64,000 nucleotides of DNA from Aquimarina intermedia (GCF_008124785.1 NZ_VNHU01000005.1:124001-188000); one strand, 5' to 3'; counted from the first letter of the stretch, positions 27,097-35,158 are shown. The notes: a model not told the origin generated them from the sequence alone. Program-made: numbers and translations.

Positions 27097-27134
27097 AAAA
27101 AAGCACGCGATATTTTATATATCGCGTGCTTTTT
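27097..27134 (+). terminator. Rho-independent terminator after SnoaL-like gene
   Basis: AAAAAGCACGCGATAT pairs with its complement across a short T-rich loop, followed by TTTTT. Confidence 0.92.
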
Positions 27135-27832
27135 GGTTTAATTAGAGTACTTTATAGGCAAAAGCTATACTAATTTACTGGCTAATAGATTGTTGTGTAA
27201 ACAGTTTTTAGGATGCGATTTCAATAGATAATCGGACACTTTATTTTTGACAAATAATCAAAGGTTGTTAGAATTGGTTTCGCTACTGCCTTTTTGATTC
27301 AAAAGTGCCCGATATCTCTCACTACTGAGGTTACAAAACACACACACAACTTCTTTTCTACTATCAAATACGTTAAAAAAGCTTTTATGGGTATACATTA
27401 GGTTTTAAAAGTTTCAGATCTTGTTTATGTATTTAATAAACGGCTATATCAAAATCGTTTATATAATTAAAGTTGGTTAAAGTAAATTTTTCATAAAAAA
27501 CGACTAAATCAATGTGCAAGGGGGCAAAATAATTTTATAGAGAAAAATTAACGGAATAGCTTTGTTAATCGCAAGAATGAACGTAGGTGTATTTTACGAA
27601 CAAATAACTTTAATTTTCCCTTACAGTTTTAGAGATTATTTGATATCCCCTTAAGCATCAACTGTTAATCATCTGGATAAAACTAAATTAAAATTGACCA
27701 AAGAACCCTGAATATGTACGTATTTATCTACGTAACAGTACGTAGTTTTGTACGTATTTGTTTAAAATGAGCAGTTTTTGGTATAAGAAAGTTACCTGTC
27801 GATAAATCATCGCTTAAGGTAATACTAAGAGG
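27135..27832. other. Large intergenic region with TACGTA-rich dyad
   Basis: I see no gene in these 700 bases. Near the right end there is CTACGTA-ACAG-TACGTAG (27728-27745), a perfect 7-bp inverted repeat with 4-nt spacer. It is flanked by direct repeats TGTACGTATTT (27715-27725 and 27749-27759), spaced 34 bp start to start. The block lies 88 bp beyond the stop codon of the minus-strand LuxR gene. Confidence 0.55.
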
Positions 27833-28744
27833 TCAAGCGCTGTTTTTACTGAATTTTTTGTAAAATTCTTTTCTGTTTGTAGCTCCCGTTTTTTTGAAAA
27901 TATTGGAGGCATGCTTAGAAACGGTTCTCTCTGCAATAAAAAAATTATTAGCGATGGTTTTGTAGGTCTTTTCTTCTAAAATAGAAACAGATATATCAAT
28001 TTCTCGAGGAGTCAGCTTGTAATTGGCAAGCGAGGAAAATTTAATGTCGTTTTTTTCATTGCGAACCCTTGAAGTTATAAACTTGTACTTTTCTTTGATT
28101 GAATGGATGTATCGATCAATCTCAATCGCAAGGAGCGCATAAAAGGAAACATTCATTATCGTAAAAGTAAGCCACTGATAATCGCCTAATATTGTCATAA
28201 TAGGTAATAAGGTTACACCGCCTATGCTAAGTATAGCGAGATCCTTGCGACGACGAATGTATGGACAAGATTCTCTTGACGCTTTCACTTTTTTATAGAA
28301 AAGCGAGAAGAAGTATAGGGCTATAAACGCTAATGGGGCGCTAAATGAAAATCTTGCAAAAGCTAAGGAGTTGGTTATAGCATATGGTAATATGAACATC
28401 ACGGCAAATAAGAGGGTAAGCCATATAGACATATTTTTAATTCGAAACATGAAAATATTGATACGCAAATCATATTCTTTGTAAATAAAATAGATAGTGT
28501 AAACGCATAGGGTAATGGCTACACTATACGAAATGATATATTGTAAGAGAAGCAAGTCAGTGAAATTTTTTAAGGGAAGAAAGCCTCCGCTTGCATTGTA
28601 TAAAATAAATAAGGTTCCGAGAATCAAAAACCTATCTAGCTTGTAGGATTTAAGAGCAACAGATCTAATAAAAACGAATAAAACGATAAATAGATCTATG
28701 AGTAAATAGAAAAAAGTTGTCCAATGTATTGAAGTATCAAACAT
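27833..28744 (-). CDS. Membrane-bound LuxR-type transcriptional regulator
   Basis: The 303-residue protein has about seven hydrophobic segments over residues 8-215, then a cytoplasmic LuxR/GerE helix-turn-helix at ~235-300: LTPREIDISVSILEEKTYKTI followed by ERTVSKHASNIFKKTGATNR. It therefore looks like a one-component membrane regulator. The membrane part resembles no domain I can name; a small-molecule or membrane-state sensor is possible. It starts 5 bp after the stop of the asparaginase-like gene, so the two are probably one operon. Confidence 0.82.
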   Translation of the reverse strand: MFDTSIHWTTFFYLLIDLFIVLFVFIRSVALKSYKLDRFLILGTLFILYNASGGFLPLKNFTDLLLLQYIISYSVAITLCVYTIYFIYKEYDLRINIFMFRIKNMSIWLTLLFAVMFILPYAITNSLAFARFSFSAPLAFIALYFFSLFYKKVKASRESCPYIRRRKDLAILSIGGVTLLPIMTILGDYQWLTFTIMNVSFYALLAIEIDRYIHSIKEKYKFITSRVRNEKNDIKFSSLANYKLTPREIDISVSILEEKTYKTIANNFFIAERTVSKHASNIFKKTGATNRKEFYKKFSKNSA

Positions 28745-28749
28745 ATCAA

Positions 28750-29241
28750 TTAACCTTTAAGCGTTTGAAATTTATTTTCATCCAAATTTTTATATACATC
28801 ATACCACTCAAAGACTTTTCCATTCATTGCAATAAATACTCCTTGAGTCAAATACAGTAAGGATGAAATAGCAAATCCCAAATTAAAAGAAGCGTCTGTC
28901 CTCTTGTCAAATCCCAAAATAAAGGATCCTACCAGGACTATAGTTTTATTAATTTTTAAGTTGCCCAGATACTCGGCAGTTTCTTGCATGCTAAAAGTGC
29001 CATGGGTAATTAATATTTTATCATATGGAGAATTTTGGACCACTTGTGCGAGCAACTCTCTATCTTCATCTTTTATCAACCGACTGTCTTTGCTGAATAC
29101 TTCTTCCATCACATATTCAAAAGCTACGTTTGCAGTTTCAAAAAAAGAATCAATTTGTACACTATTCTCTTTATTCAAATTTTGATTATTCTCATAATCC
29201 AATCCTGCTATGGTGCCTCCTGTGGTAAGTATATGTATCAT
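28750..29241 (-). CDS. Short single-domain asparaginase-like protein, second catalytic Asp missing
   Basis: The 163-residue protein equals only the N-terminal half of a bacterial L-asparaginase. The first active-site block is intact (TTGGTIAG, nucleophile-equivalent Thr10). The second block, normally HGTDTMEETA, reads HGTFSMQETA, so the catalytic Asp is Phe83. The C-terminal domain that completes the active site is absent. Short asparaginase-domain paralogues occur in Flavobacteria. It may have lost asparaginase activity and serve a binding or regulatory role. It is the first gene of a two-gene operon with the membrane LuxR regulator. Confidence 0.8.
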   Translation of the reverse strand: MIHILTTGGTIAGLDYENNQNLNKENSVQIDSFFETANVAFEYVMEEVFSKDSRLIKDEDRELLAQVVQNSPYDKILITHGTFSMQETAEYLGNLKINKTIVLVGSFILGFDKRTDASFNLGFAISSLLYLTQGVFIAMNGKVFEWYDVYKNLDENKFQTLKG

Positions 29242-29662
29242 GACCAGTAGCTATATAGTTAAAAATCTCCCTTAGAAAAACACGCTCTTTTAGTAATTGC
29301 TCCTTTGTAAAGTTGTCGGCGTACTGTGGGCATAGTTTACGCTTATAGACCTTTTAAGTAGATATAAAATCTAAATGAAATCAATATCTTTTCAATCTAA
29401 AATCAGCAGAATTACTAAGTTGATGTCTTACAAACATAAAATTAAAATTTTAATAATCAAATGGTTGTCCTGTAATTCAACAAAGTAGTTTGGGTGTACA
29501 AGGCATTGACCACAGTGTTAGAATTAAAAAATTTAAAACTTTACTAAGGGTAAGTAGGTATGAATTGTTTTAGTTATTTAAAACTTCATAGTGTCATCTT
29601 CTATTTTTTAATGATTACTTATAAATATAAAATGAGCACTTTAATAGGTTCTTTTGAGCGAT
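29242..29662. other. Intergenic, nothing recognised
   Basis: These 420 AT-rich bases between the asparaginase-like gene and the tRNA-Arg repeat zone show no convincing gene or repeat. A TANNTTTG box for the minus-strand operon is not obvious. Confidence 0.4.
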
Positions 29663-29699
29663 AACTTTTTGTTGATTTTTTCATGACCTCGGCAAGGAT
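29663..29699 (+). repeat. Repeat type B copy 1, with tRNA-Arg 3' end remnant
   Basis: AACTTTTTGTTGATTT followed by TTCATGACCTCGGCAAGG matches 30010-30045 with few changes. It ends in a variant of the last 13 bases of the tRNA-Arg gene (as read on the plus strand). Confidence 0.7.
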
Positions 29700-29814
29700 C
29701 GAATGGCTTTTAAAGGTCCGTGGACATTTAATAATAAGAGGCCAGATGGTGCGTTGGTAATCCTGATAGGATAAACTATATGTATTGCCTTTCAAGATTA
29801 TGCAGAATTTTTCG

Positions 29815-29906
29815 TTCCAAAGCTTCAAACTTGCGTTTGGCTTTTTTATAAAATAATGAACCACGTCTTTTGGACGTGGTTTCTTGAGTGATGTGACCTC
29901 GGCAGG
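29815..29906 (+). repeat. Repeat type A copy 1 (92 bp, tRNA-Arg terminator plus 3' end)
   Basis: This segment matches 30121-30212 with about four substitutions in 92 bases, 306 bp apart. It contains the hairpin AACCACGTC/GACGTGGTT and ends in TGACCTCGGCAGG, the 3' end of the tRNA-Arg gene. The tRNA body is missing after it. Confidence 0.85.
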
Positions 29907-29923
29907 GTTATTTCATGATCCTG
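29894..29923 (+). repeat. Repeat type C copy 1
   Basis: TGACCTCGGCAGGGTTATTT plus CATGATCCTG. It recurs at 30031-30060 with two changes. Read on the minus strand the copy keeps the tRNA T-stem (GCAGG ... CCTGC), but the loop is replaced by a longer ATCATGAAATAA sequence. Confidence 0.75.
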
Positions 29924-29976
29924 CAAAGCTCCGCTTTGAAAATCAACAAAAGAAACCTACGCTTTACCCCAAAAAA

Positions 29977-30004
29977 AGCAAGCTCTTTTTTTTGAACTTG
30001 CTTA
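29977..30004. terminator. Hairpin inside the repeat zone
   Basis: AAGCAAG-c-TC / GA-a-CTTGCTT around a T8 loop. It could be a leftover terminator of an earlier tRNA copy. Confidence 0.45.
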
Positions 30005-30009
30005 CTTTC

Positions 30010-30060
30010 AACTTTTTGTTGATTTATTCGTGACCTCGGCAGGATTATTTCATGATGCTG
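30010..30060 (+). repeat. Repeat types B (copy 2) and C (copy 2)
   Basis: The type B segment runs 30010-30045 and overlaps the type C segment at 30031-30060. Both share the tRNA-Arg 3' end sequence TGACCTCGGCAGG. Confidence 0.75.
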
Positions 30061-30120
30061 ATAAAATTCCCTGCTGCAATTAAGAAACCACACAGCTATC
30101 GCTGCTAGTCCATTAGTTTA

Positions 30121-30212
30121 TTCCAAAGCTTCAAACTCACGTTTGGCTTTTTTATAAAATAAAGAACCACGTCTTTTGGACGTGGTTTCTTGAATGATGT
30201 GACCTCGGCAGG
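30121..30212 (+). repeat. Repeat type A copy 2 (contains live tRNA-Arg 3' end)
   Basis: This is the copy joined to the complete tRNA-Arg gene. It is about 96 percent identical to 29815-29906. Confidence 0.85.
30164..30189 (-). terminator. Terminator of tRNA-Arg
   Basis: The perfect 9-bp stem AACCACGTC/GACGTGGTT with a TTTTG loop lies 11 bases past the tRNA 3' end. On the minus strand it is followed by TTTATTTTAT. The same hairpin is duplicated at 29858-29883. Confidence 0.8.
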
Positions 30213-30273
30213 ATTCAAACCTGCAACCTCCACAGCCGTAATGTGGTGCACTATTCAGTTATGCTACGAGGCC
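30200..30273 (-). tRNA. tRNA-Arg (anticodon ACG)
   Basis: Folded on the minus strand, the 74 bases give a full cloverleaf. The acceptor stem GGCCTCG/CGAGGTC has one G-U pair; the anticodon stem CCACA/TGTGG holds the loop TTACGGC with anticodon ACG; the T-stem is GCAGG/CCTGC. The discriminator is A and CCA is not encoded. Two universally conserved elbow bases are changed: position 19 is A (D-loop AACTGAATAG) and position 56 is U (T-loop TTTGAAT). Together they keep a Watson-Crick 19-56 pair as A-U instead of G-C. The gene is in a zone of tandem copies of its own 3' end. Confidence 0.88.
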
Positions 30274-30430
30274 TTTTTGCGGGTGCAAATATAACTGTTT
30301 TTATAAAGTAACCAAAGGAATTTAATTAATTTTTGTAATTAAAAATAGAGCCCCTCACCATTATTCTCTGGTTCAAATGAAAGATAACGGATAAGTGACT
30401 CTATAGTAGGAATTTAATTTACGCTATTAC

Positions 30431-31774
30431 TTAACGCTTTGAAGAAGGTTTTGAGAGCATTTTTTTAGCTAATTCTGCTCCGATTAGGTTTTGCAACAGA
30501 TTTCCTTGCTCGCCTTGCTTACCTCCCGATTCAAAATAAATTTGTGGTAATCTTAAATCTTTTAGTTCTCGGGCGACATTAACTGAGGTTTTGTATTCCC
30601 ATTCAGCACGTTCTTGTGGTGTAAGTCCTGCAGTAACAAGTTTTGCGTTTTCATAGGATTGCGCGTCAGCCATTGTTTTTTGTGTTTTAGCTTTAAACTG
30701 CGCAACTTCATATTTTTTCCGCTCTTCTATAAGATTAAATTCGGCTACCTTGGCACGTGTCTCTGCTTCGATGGTTTTTTGAATTTGTTGCTTTTCTAAT
30801 TTGGCTCGCTCTGTAGCTTTTTCAGCTTCTCCTTTAGCAGTTTCTTTTTGAGCTCGATAGAATTCTCGTTCTGCCTGTTGTTTCTCCAACTGTGTTTGTG
30901 CAACTTCTTCTTTTTGAAGCTGTAGACGTTTATCGAAGGTAGATTCCCAATCAATTTCGGTAACCACAGCCTGAATTACAGTTAGTCCGTAGGATTTTAA
31001 TGAATTCCCTCTTTCTCGTACTGGCTCACCATTGATTTTTTTGATTCTAAAGCGTTTTTGCTTAGACTCTTTATTATTAGTGATTGTACGTATAGTCATA
31101 CTGTCCCCGATAGTCTCCACACTTTCATTAGTAATATACTCTTCGAGTACATACATTCCATTCTCTAATTGATCTTTAAAATATCGGTCAAAATCAGAAG
31201 CTTGTCCTGAAATATAGTCCTGGGCATCCATCAATTTACAGGTGTTTTTGATAGATTGATCAATGTTTGGTATAATTCGGGATCGAATAAGGTTTCTTTC
31301 AGTCTTATTACGATCGGCCACCGATAAAAATTGATCCTCATCAACAGTATTGATACTAATAACTACAGAGGTAGCAATCCTAGCTTTAACAGCATCACTG
31401 AAAGCCCAATATTTTGCTTTGTCTACATTGGCGTATTGACTTTGTTCTCCAAGATCACCTTCACTATCAGGGATTACATATTTTATTGGTAATTCGAACT
31501 GAATAGGGATGAGACGTCCCCACATCTTCGTATGAATTCCTTGTCTGAAAACCGCTTTTTGACTACCCCAAGGGTATTGCACCGCATACGCAGTACCAGG
31601 TTCGGCGTAGAACAATAATCCTGAAAGTACACTTAATACAAACCCGAACGCAATGAGTTGTAAACTTCTGGTTTTAGTAAACCAAGCAAGTGCTTTAGAA
31701 CTGTTGAAAAAAGGAGTAATTACGAGACTTATGACTCCTATAATTAAAATTAAGATTCCGAAAAATGTTAGCAT
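30431..31774 (-). CDS. SPFH/band 7 domain membrane protein
   Basis: The 447-residue protein has two N-terminal membrane helices (about residues 3-23 and 38-58), an SPFH-like domain to about residue 270, and a long Gln/Glu/Lys-rich coiled coil (~270-390; QKEEVAQTQLEKQQAEREF). The end resembles other band 7 proteins that oligomerise into membrane-anchored cages. Roles of the group include protease control and microdomain scaffolding; none is specific here. It is monocistronic, next to tRNA-Arg. Confidence 0.85.
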   Translation of the reverse strand: MLTFFGILILIIGVISLVITPFFNSSKALAWFTKTRSLQLIAFGFVLSVLSGLLFYAEPGTAYAVQYPWGSQKAVFRQGIHTKMWGRLIPIQFELPIKYVIPDSEGDLGEQSQYANVDKAKYWAFSDAVKARIATSVVISINTVDEDQFLSVADRNKTERNLIRSRIIPNIDQSIKNTCKLMDAQDYISGQASDFDRYFKDQLENGMYVLEEYITNESVETIGDSMTIRTITNNKESKQKRFRIKKINGEPVRERGNSLKSYGLTVIQAVVTEIDWESTFDKRLQLQKEEVAQTQLEKQQAEREFYRAQKETAKGEAEKATERAKLEKQQIQKTIEAETRAKVAEFNLIEERKKYEVAQFKAKTQKTMADAQSYENAKLVTAGLTPQERAEWEYKTSVNVARELKDLRLPQIYFESGGKQGEQGNLLQNLIGAELAKKMLSKPSSKR

Positions 31775-32126
31775 AGATAATGTTTAATTGGTTAGGTATT
31801 ATTTTTTAATTGTTAGTATGTATCGGTTAGTTTTTACATGATTTCTCTATTTTTACTAGTTGTTTTCTCAATATATAAGCAAGATTCTTGTTAACAAAAT
31901 TTTTAGAAAGCTTTTTATGAAACTCATTTTGTATTTATAAGTAAATTAATGATTATCGTTTCGTACTTTTTGCCTTGTGCTTGTTTAAAGTTATAAATTG
32001 TAGCTTATAGAGTAATTTTGGCATTGTATTGAAAGTTTTCAAGGAGTTTTATAGCTTGCTTTTAAATTATGTAGAGAGATTTCATTAAAAATTGTTTCCA
32101 TTTTATATAATTCGTTATTTTGCCAG
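31775..32126. other. Divergent intergenic region, nothing recognised
   Basis: The 350 bases between the SPFH gene and apt hold the two promoters and no visible gene or strong repeat. Confidence 0.4.
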
Positions 32127-32639
32127 ATGGATTTGAAAAAATATATCAGAGATATTTCTGATTTTCCAAAAGAAGGGGTAGTATTTAAAGATATTACACC
32201 GCTTTTAGGAAATGCAGAAGCTTTAAAAGTTTGTGTGGATCGTCTACAGGCCTTGTATAATTCAGGGCAAAAGGTGGATAAAGTAATTGGAATCGAAGCT
32301 CGCGGGTTTATTTTGGGAGGGATGTTGGCAGAACGCTTCAACGCAGGTTTTATACCCGTCCGTAAAAAAGGAAAGTTACCATATAAGGTGAAAAGCAAAG
32401 CCTACAGTTTGGAGTACGGCGCAGATGAGTTAGAAATCCATGAAGATGCCATACAGCCTGGAGATCGCGTGCTGATTCATGATGATGTTTTAGCAACGGG
32501 GGGTACTGCAAAAGCAGTGTGTGAACTAGTTGAAGAACTTGGAGGTGTAGTGGTGCAATGTAATTTTATTATAGAATTAGATTTTTTAAATGGAAGAGAG
32601 CAATTAAAGAAACCCGTTGCGTCTTTATTTAATTTTTAA
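32127..32639 (+). CDS. apt: Adenine phosphoribosyltransferase
   Basis: The 170-residue enzyme salvages adenine with PRPP to give AMP in the cytoplasm. The PRPP-binding motif VLIHDDVLATGGTAKA is at residues 115-130, IGIEARGFILGG at 54-65 and the RKKGKLP hood loop at 79-85. Length is normal. It is monocistronic, with a convergent terminator shared with the next gene. Confidence 0.97.
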   Translation: MDLKKYIRDISDFPKEGVVFKDITPLLGNAEALKVCVDRLQALYNSGQKVDKVIGIEARGFILGGMLAERFNAGFIPVRKKGKLPYKVKSKAYSLEYGADELEIHEDAIQPGDRVLIHDDVLATGGTAKAVCELVEELGGVVVQCNFIIELDFLNGREQLKKPVASLFNF

Positions 32640-32644
32640 TATAT

Positions 32645-32682
32645 AAAAAAAACGCCTTCAAAGCTTTTTCATTGAAGGCGTT
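32645..32682. terminator. Bidirectional terminator between apt and the next gene
   Basis: AACGCCTTCAA pairs with TTGAAGGCGTT around an AGCTTTTTCA loop, with A and T tracts on the two sides. Confidence 0.85.
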
Positions 32683-32703
32683 ATAAAGCAGGTTATGCAT
32701 TTA

Positions 32704-33522
32704 TCATTTTTTTGTGGTTGCGATGATTGCTCCGTCATTCGCTTTTTCTCCATATAAACTTTTGGCGGTCTCTGGTTTTAGAAAATCAACCGTATCTAAT
32801 TTATCGTCTTTTGCTAACTTGTCTAAAGTTTCAAAATTTTCTTCTTTTCCATCGATTATGATGAGTTTATCAACTCCCGGCTTATCTATAAAATGATAGC
32901 GTTGTTTACCTTGAAACGGTGAGAGTGCTTGCCCGTTAAAGCTAAAATTACCATGGTCATCTTCATCAAAATCAAACGAAAATGAATTCATAATCTGATC
33001 TTTTAACTCTTGCAGGTTTATTCCGCCTTTAAAAAATAAGGAATCCGCCTCACGGTCAAAATCAAAATTGAATGCAAAACCATGATTTTGCATTAGACTA
33101 TCAATATCAATATGTGGATGTTTGAAAGGGCTATTGTTTTTCCAAGTGGTTGTCTTCAAGCTATCTTGATTGCTTATAAATAAGCCACCCGATTTGTAAC
33201 CCAGCTCGATAGGGGTTATAGGAACATTGGAGGAAGAAGTATAATTGGTTTTTGAGTTGCCTTTCTTTAAAATGATTGAAAGACCTGTTATTTCTTTTTG
33301 ATCATTATGGGTTACATTCTTAACAAATAGTTCGATACCATTATCGGCAAAGAAAGCTTTGAGGTCATTAAGTTCTTCTTCAGTAGTGTCTTTGTTAATT
33401 ACGGCAGTTACCTCATTGTTCTCAAAAGTTTGCCAAAAACTATTATTTTTTTCTACAACAGTAAACGCTGATAAGGAGAGCATACCTAGTACGCAAGCTC
33501 CTGCAAGTAGCCATCGTTTCAT
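32704..33522 (-). CDS. Secreted protein of unknown function with TonB-plug-like tail
   Basis: The 272-residue protein has a signal peptide (LLAGACVLGMLSLSAFTVV). The segment from residue ~42 (TTEEELNDLKAFFADNGI then GLSIILKKGN) resembles the periplasmic segment of Bacteroidota M56/BlaR1-like proteins. The last ~50 residues (KLIIIDGKEEN ... SLYGEKANDGAIIATTKK) resemble a TonB-dependent receptor plug tail, where the consensus ends YGEKGANGVILITTK. No barrel or peptidase domain is present. It looks like a stand-alone version of these accessory domains; function unknown. Confidence 0.65.
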   Translation of the reverse strand: MKRWLLAGACVLGMLSLSAFTVVEKNNSFWQTFENNEVTAVINKDTTEEELNDLKAFFADNGIELFVKNVTHNDQKEITGLSIILKKGNSKTNYTSSSNVPITPIELGYKSGGLFISNQDSLKTTTWKNNSPFKHPHIDIDSLMQNHGFAFNFDFDREADSLFFKGGINLQELKDQIMNSFSFDFDEDDHGNFSFNGQALSPFQGKQRYHFIDKPGVDKLIIIDGKEENFETLDKLAKDDKLDTVDFLKPETAKSLYGEKANDGAIIATTKK

Positions 33523-33613
33523 ATCAATAGTGTTATTTGAATTAATAAGTTTCTAAAATCAATAAAAAGACGATTTATAATCAGAAATGTTGCAAATAAT
33601 GGATGGTAATATG

Positions 33614-33763
33614 TTACAAAGCTCGTTTAGTAACAAAGAGTTTCCATCCAAAAAGTAGCATTTGAAATTTAGACGCTTTGGATAAATCCAATTGTTTTTT
33701 GCTAAAACTTGGTAAAACTAATTTGTTGAGACGGGCCAAAAATTGGTAAAATTGTTTTTTCAT
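33614..33763 (-). CDS. Very small conserved basic protein (49 residues)
   Basis: An intact frame begins at the ATG at 33763 and ends at 33614. The product is rich in Lys, Phe and Leu: it opens MKKQFYQFLARLNKLVLPSF, continues SKKQLDLSKASKFQMLLFGW, and ends KLFVTKRAL. This looks like a short hypothetical protein I believe is conserved in Flavobacteriaceae, with pattern LP-S-K-L-DL-KA-K-GW-VTK. A -7 box TAATTTTG on the minus strand (33768-33775) sits 5 bases before the ATG, so the message would be nearly leaderless. Function unknown; ribosome or RNA contact is a guess from charge only. Confidence 0.65.
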   Translation of the reverse strand: MKKQFYQFLARLNKLVLPSFSKKQLDLSKASKFQMLLFGWKLFVTKRAL

Positions 33764-33883
33764 AATGCAAAATTAGTAAACATTTATGTTATAGTAAGAT
33801 ACCTTGATGGTGTAAATAAATGATAAAATGAAAACAACTACTTTAAATAGACTTATTATCTTCGCTGTCAAAATTCATTAAAC

Positions 33884-34837
33884 ATGTTCTTAAATATACT
33901 TTATCTTTTTATCGGACTGGCATTATTAGTTGTAGGAGGGGAATTTTTGGTGCGATCTTCGGTTGCTTTATCTTTTCGACTTAAATTATCGCGTATGGTA
34001 ATTGGTCTTACCGTAGTTTCATTTGCAACGTCAGCACCAGAATTGTTGGTAAGTTTACAAGCAGCGTTGGATGGATTGTCCGATATTTCTTTAGGTAATG
34101 TAGTGGGTTCTAACATAGCAAATATAGGACTGGTATTAGGAATTACTGCTTTGATAGGACCCTTAGCAATTGATAAGGACTTTTATAAGCTCAATTGGCC
34201 TGTAATGGTTGTGTTATCATTTGTTCTCTATCTTTTTCTTAACAATGATGATGTATTGTCCACCACAGAAGGTGCTATTTTACTTCTATCGTTATGTGTG
34301 TATCTGTTTATATTAATTCGGAATGCTAGAAAATTCTCGACAACAGTTACCGATGAAGTTGATGATACGCTACAACAAACATCTAATTTTAAAATAGGTA
34401 TTTGGTTATTGATTGGTGGAGCTGCACTCTTTTTTGGTTCGGAATTATTAGTCAATGGTGCCGAGGCTATTGCTATTGTGATGGGTGTGTCTGAAGGGGT
34501 TATTGCAGTTACACTTATAGCAGTGGGTACGAGTGTTCCCGAATTAGCAGCTTCAGTAATTGCAGCATTGAAACAAGAAAAAGCAATTTCCTTGGGCAAT
34601 TTGATTGGTTCAAACATCTTTAATATTGCATCTGTATTAGGAATAACAGCAATTGTGCAGCCCATTGCTATCAAGGATGAAACTTTAATGGATACCAATA
34701 TATTTTGGATGTTAGGCTTTGCTATAATCTTATTACCGCTGGCTTTTATACCAAAACGTATGGAGCTGGGAAGAATCAAAGGGCTTTTTATATTTGGAGC
34801 ATACTGCGTATTTATAGCATTAGTTTTTGTGAAGTAA
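33884..34837 (+). CDS. Calcium/sodium antiporter, CaCA family (YrbG-like)
   Basis: The 317-residue protein shows the two inverted alpha repeats of the cation/Ca2+ exchanger family. Repeat 1: GLTVVSFATSAPELLVSL with SLGNVVGSNIANIGLVLG (about residues 41-88). Repeat 2: VTLIAVGTSVPELAASV with SLGNLIGSNIFNIASVLG (about 208-257). The two Glu of APELL and VPELA bind Ca2+. Ten to eleven helices fit YrbG. It exchanges Na+ or H+ for Ca2+ at the inner membrane. Monocistronic with its own terminator. Confidence 0.94.
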   Translation: MFLNILYLFIGLALLVVGGEFLVRSSVALSFRLKLSRMVIGLTVVSFATSAPELLVSLQAALDGLSDISLGNVVGSNIANIGLVLGITALIGPLAIDKDFYKLNWPVMVVLSFVLYLFLNNDDVLSTTEGAILLLSLCVYLFILIRNARKFSTTVTDEVDDTLQQTSNFKIGIWLLIGGAALFFGSELLVNGAEAIAIVMGVSEGVIAVTLIAVGTSVPELAASVIAALKQEKAISLGNLIGSNIFNIASVLGITAIVQPIAIKDETLMDTNIFWMLGFAIILLPLAFIPKRMELGRIKGLFIFGAYCVFIALVFVK

Positions 34838-34860
34838 GCTTTCATTATTTGAAAATAACA

Positions 34861-34893
34861 AGCCTGAACATCTCGATGCTCAGGTTTTTTTTG
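34861..34893 (+). terminator. Rho-independent terminator after the antiporter
   Basis: A CCTGA/TCAGG stem with further CATC/GATG pairing and an eight-T tract. Confidence 0.8.
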
Positions 34894-35158
34894 TTTTAGT
34901 ATAAAGAACTCTTTTATTTTTTGTCACAGGAACTGGAAATGACGGTAGTTTCTAAACAGCGTTAATGTTTATTTAACATAAATTATAAATAGATTATGTT
35001 TTTTGATTAACCTCATTGATTTTATAAGGGTTGGTTTCTGTTTAAGAGTGTTTTTCAAGGGTTGTGCCCCTATTTTTTCAGGGGGTTAAGATTTATTTAA
35101 TACTTAGAAAAAATAAATCACTATATTTGTACCGAAATAATAACAACTAAAAACTCTT
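34894..35158 (+). promoter_or_regulatory. glnA control region
   Basis: A -7 box TATATTTG lies at 35122-35129. About 36 bp upstream is the dyad CCCCT-ATTTTTTC-AGGGG (35067-35084), a good place for an activator. A related sequence occurs upstream of the 685-residue gene (50384-50400). Confidence 0.5.

Noticed and set aside
29619-30093. Two minus-strand frames of 81 and 61 codons in the tRNA-Arg repeat zone
   Set aside because: They run across repeat units and remnants of tRNA and terminator hairpins; no protein-like features.
29663-30273. Prophage or integrative element at tRNA-Arg
   Set aside because: Despite repeated tRNA 3' ends there is no integrase, excisionase or phage gene in the flanking kilobases, so only att-like remnants can be claimed.
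34228-34845. 205-codon frame antisense to the Ca/Na antiporter
   Set aside because: It mirrors a highly hydrophobic gene; composition is low-complexity Ser/Thr/Ile/Asn with no recognisable domain.
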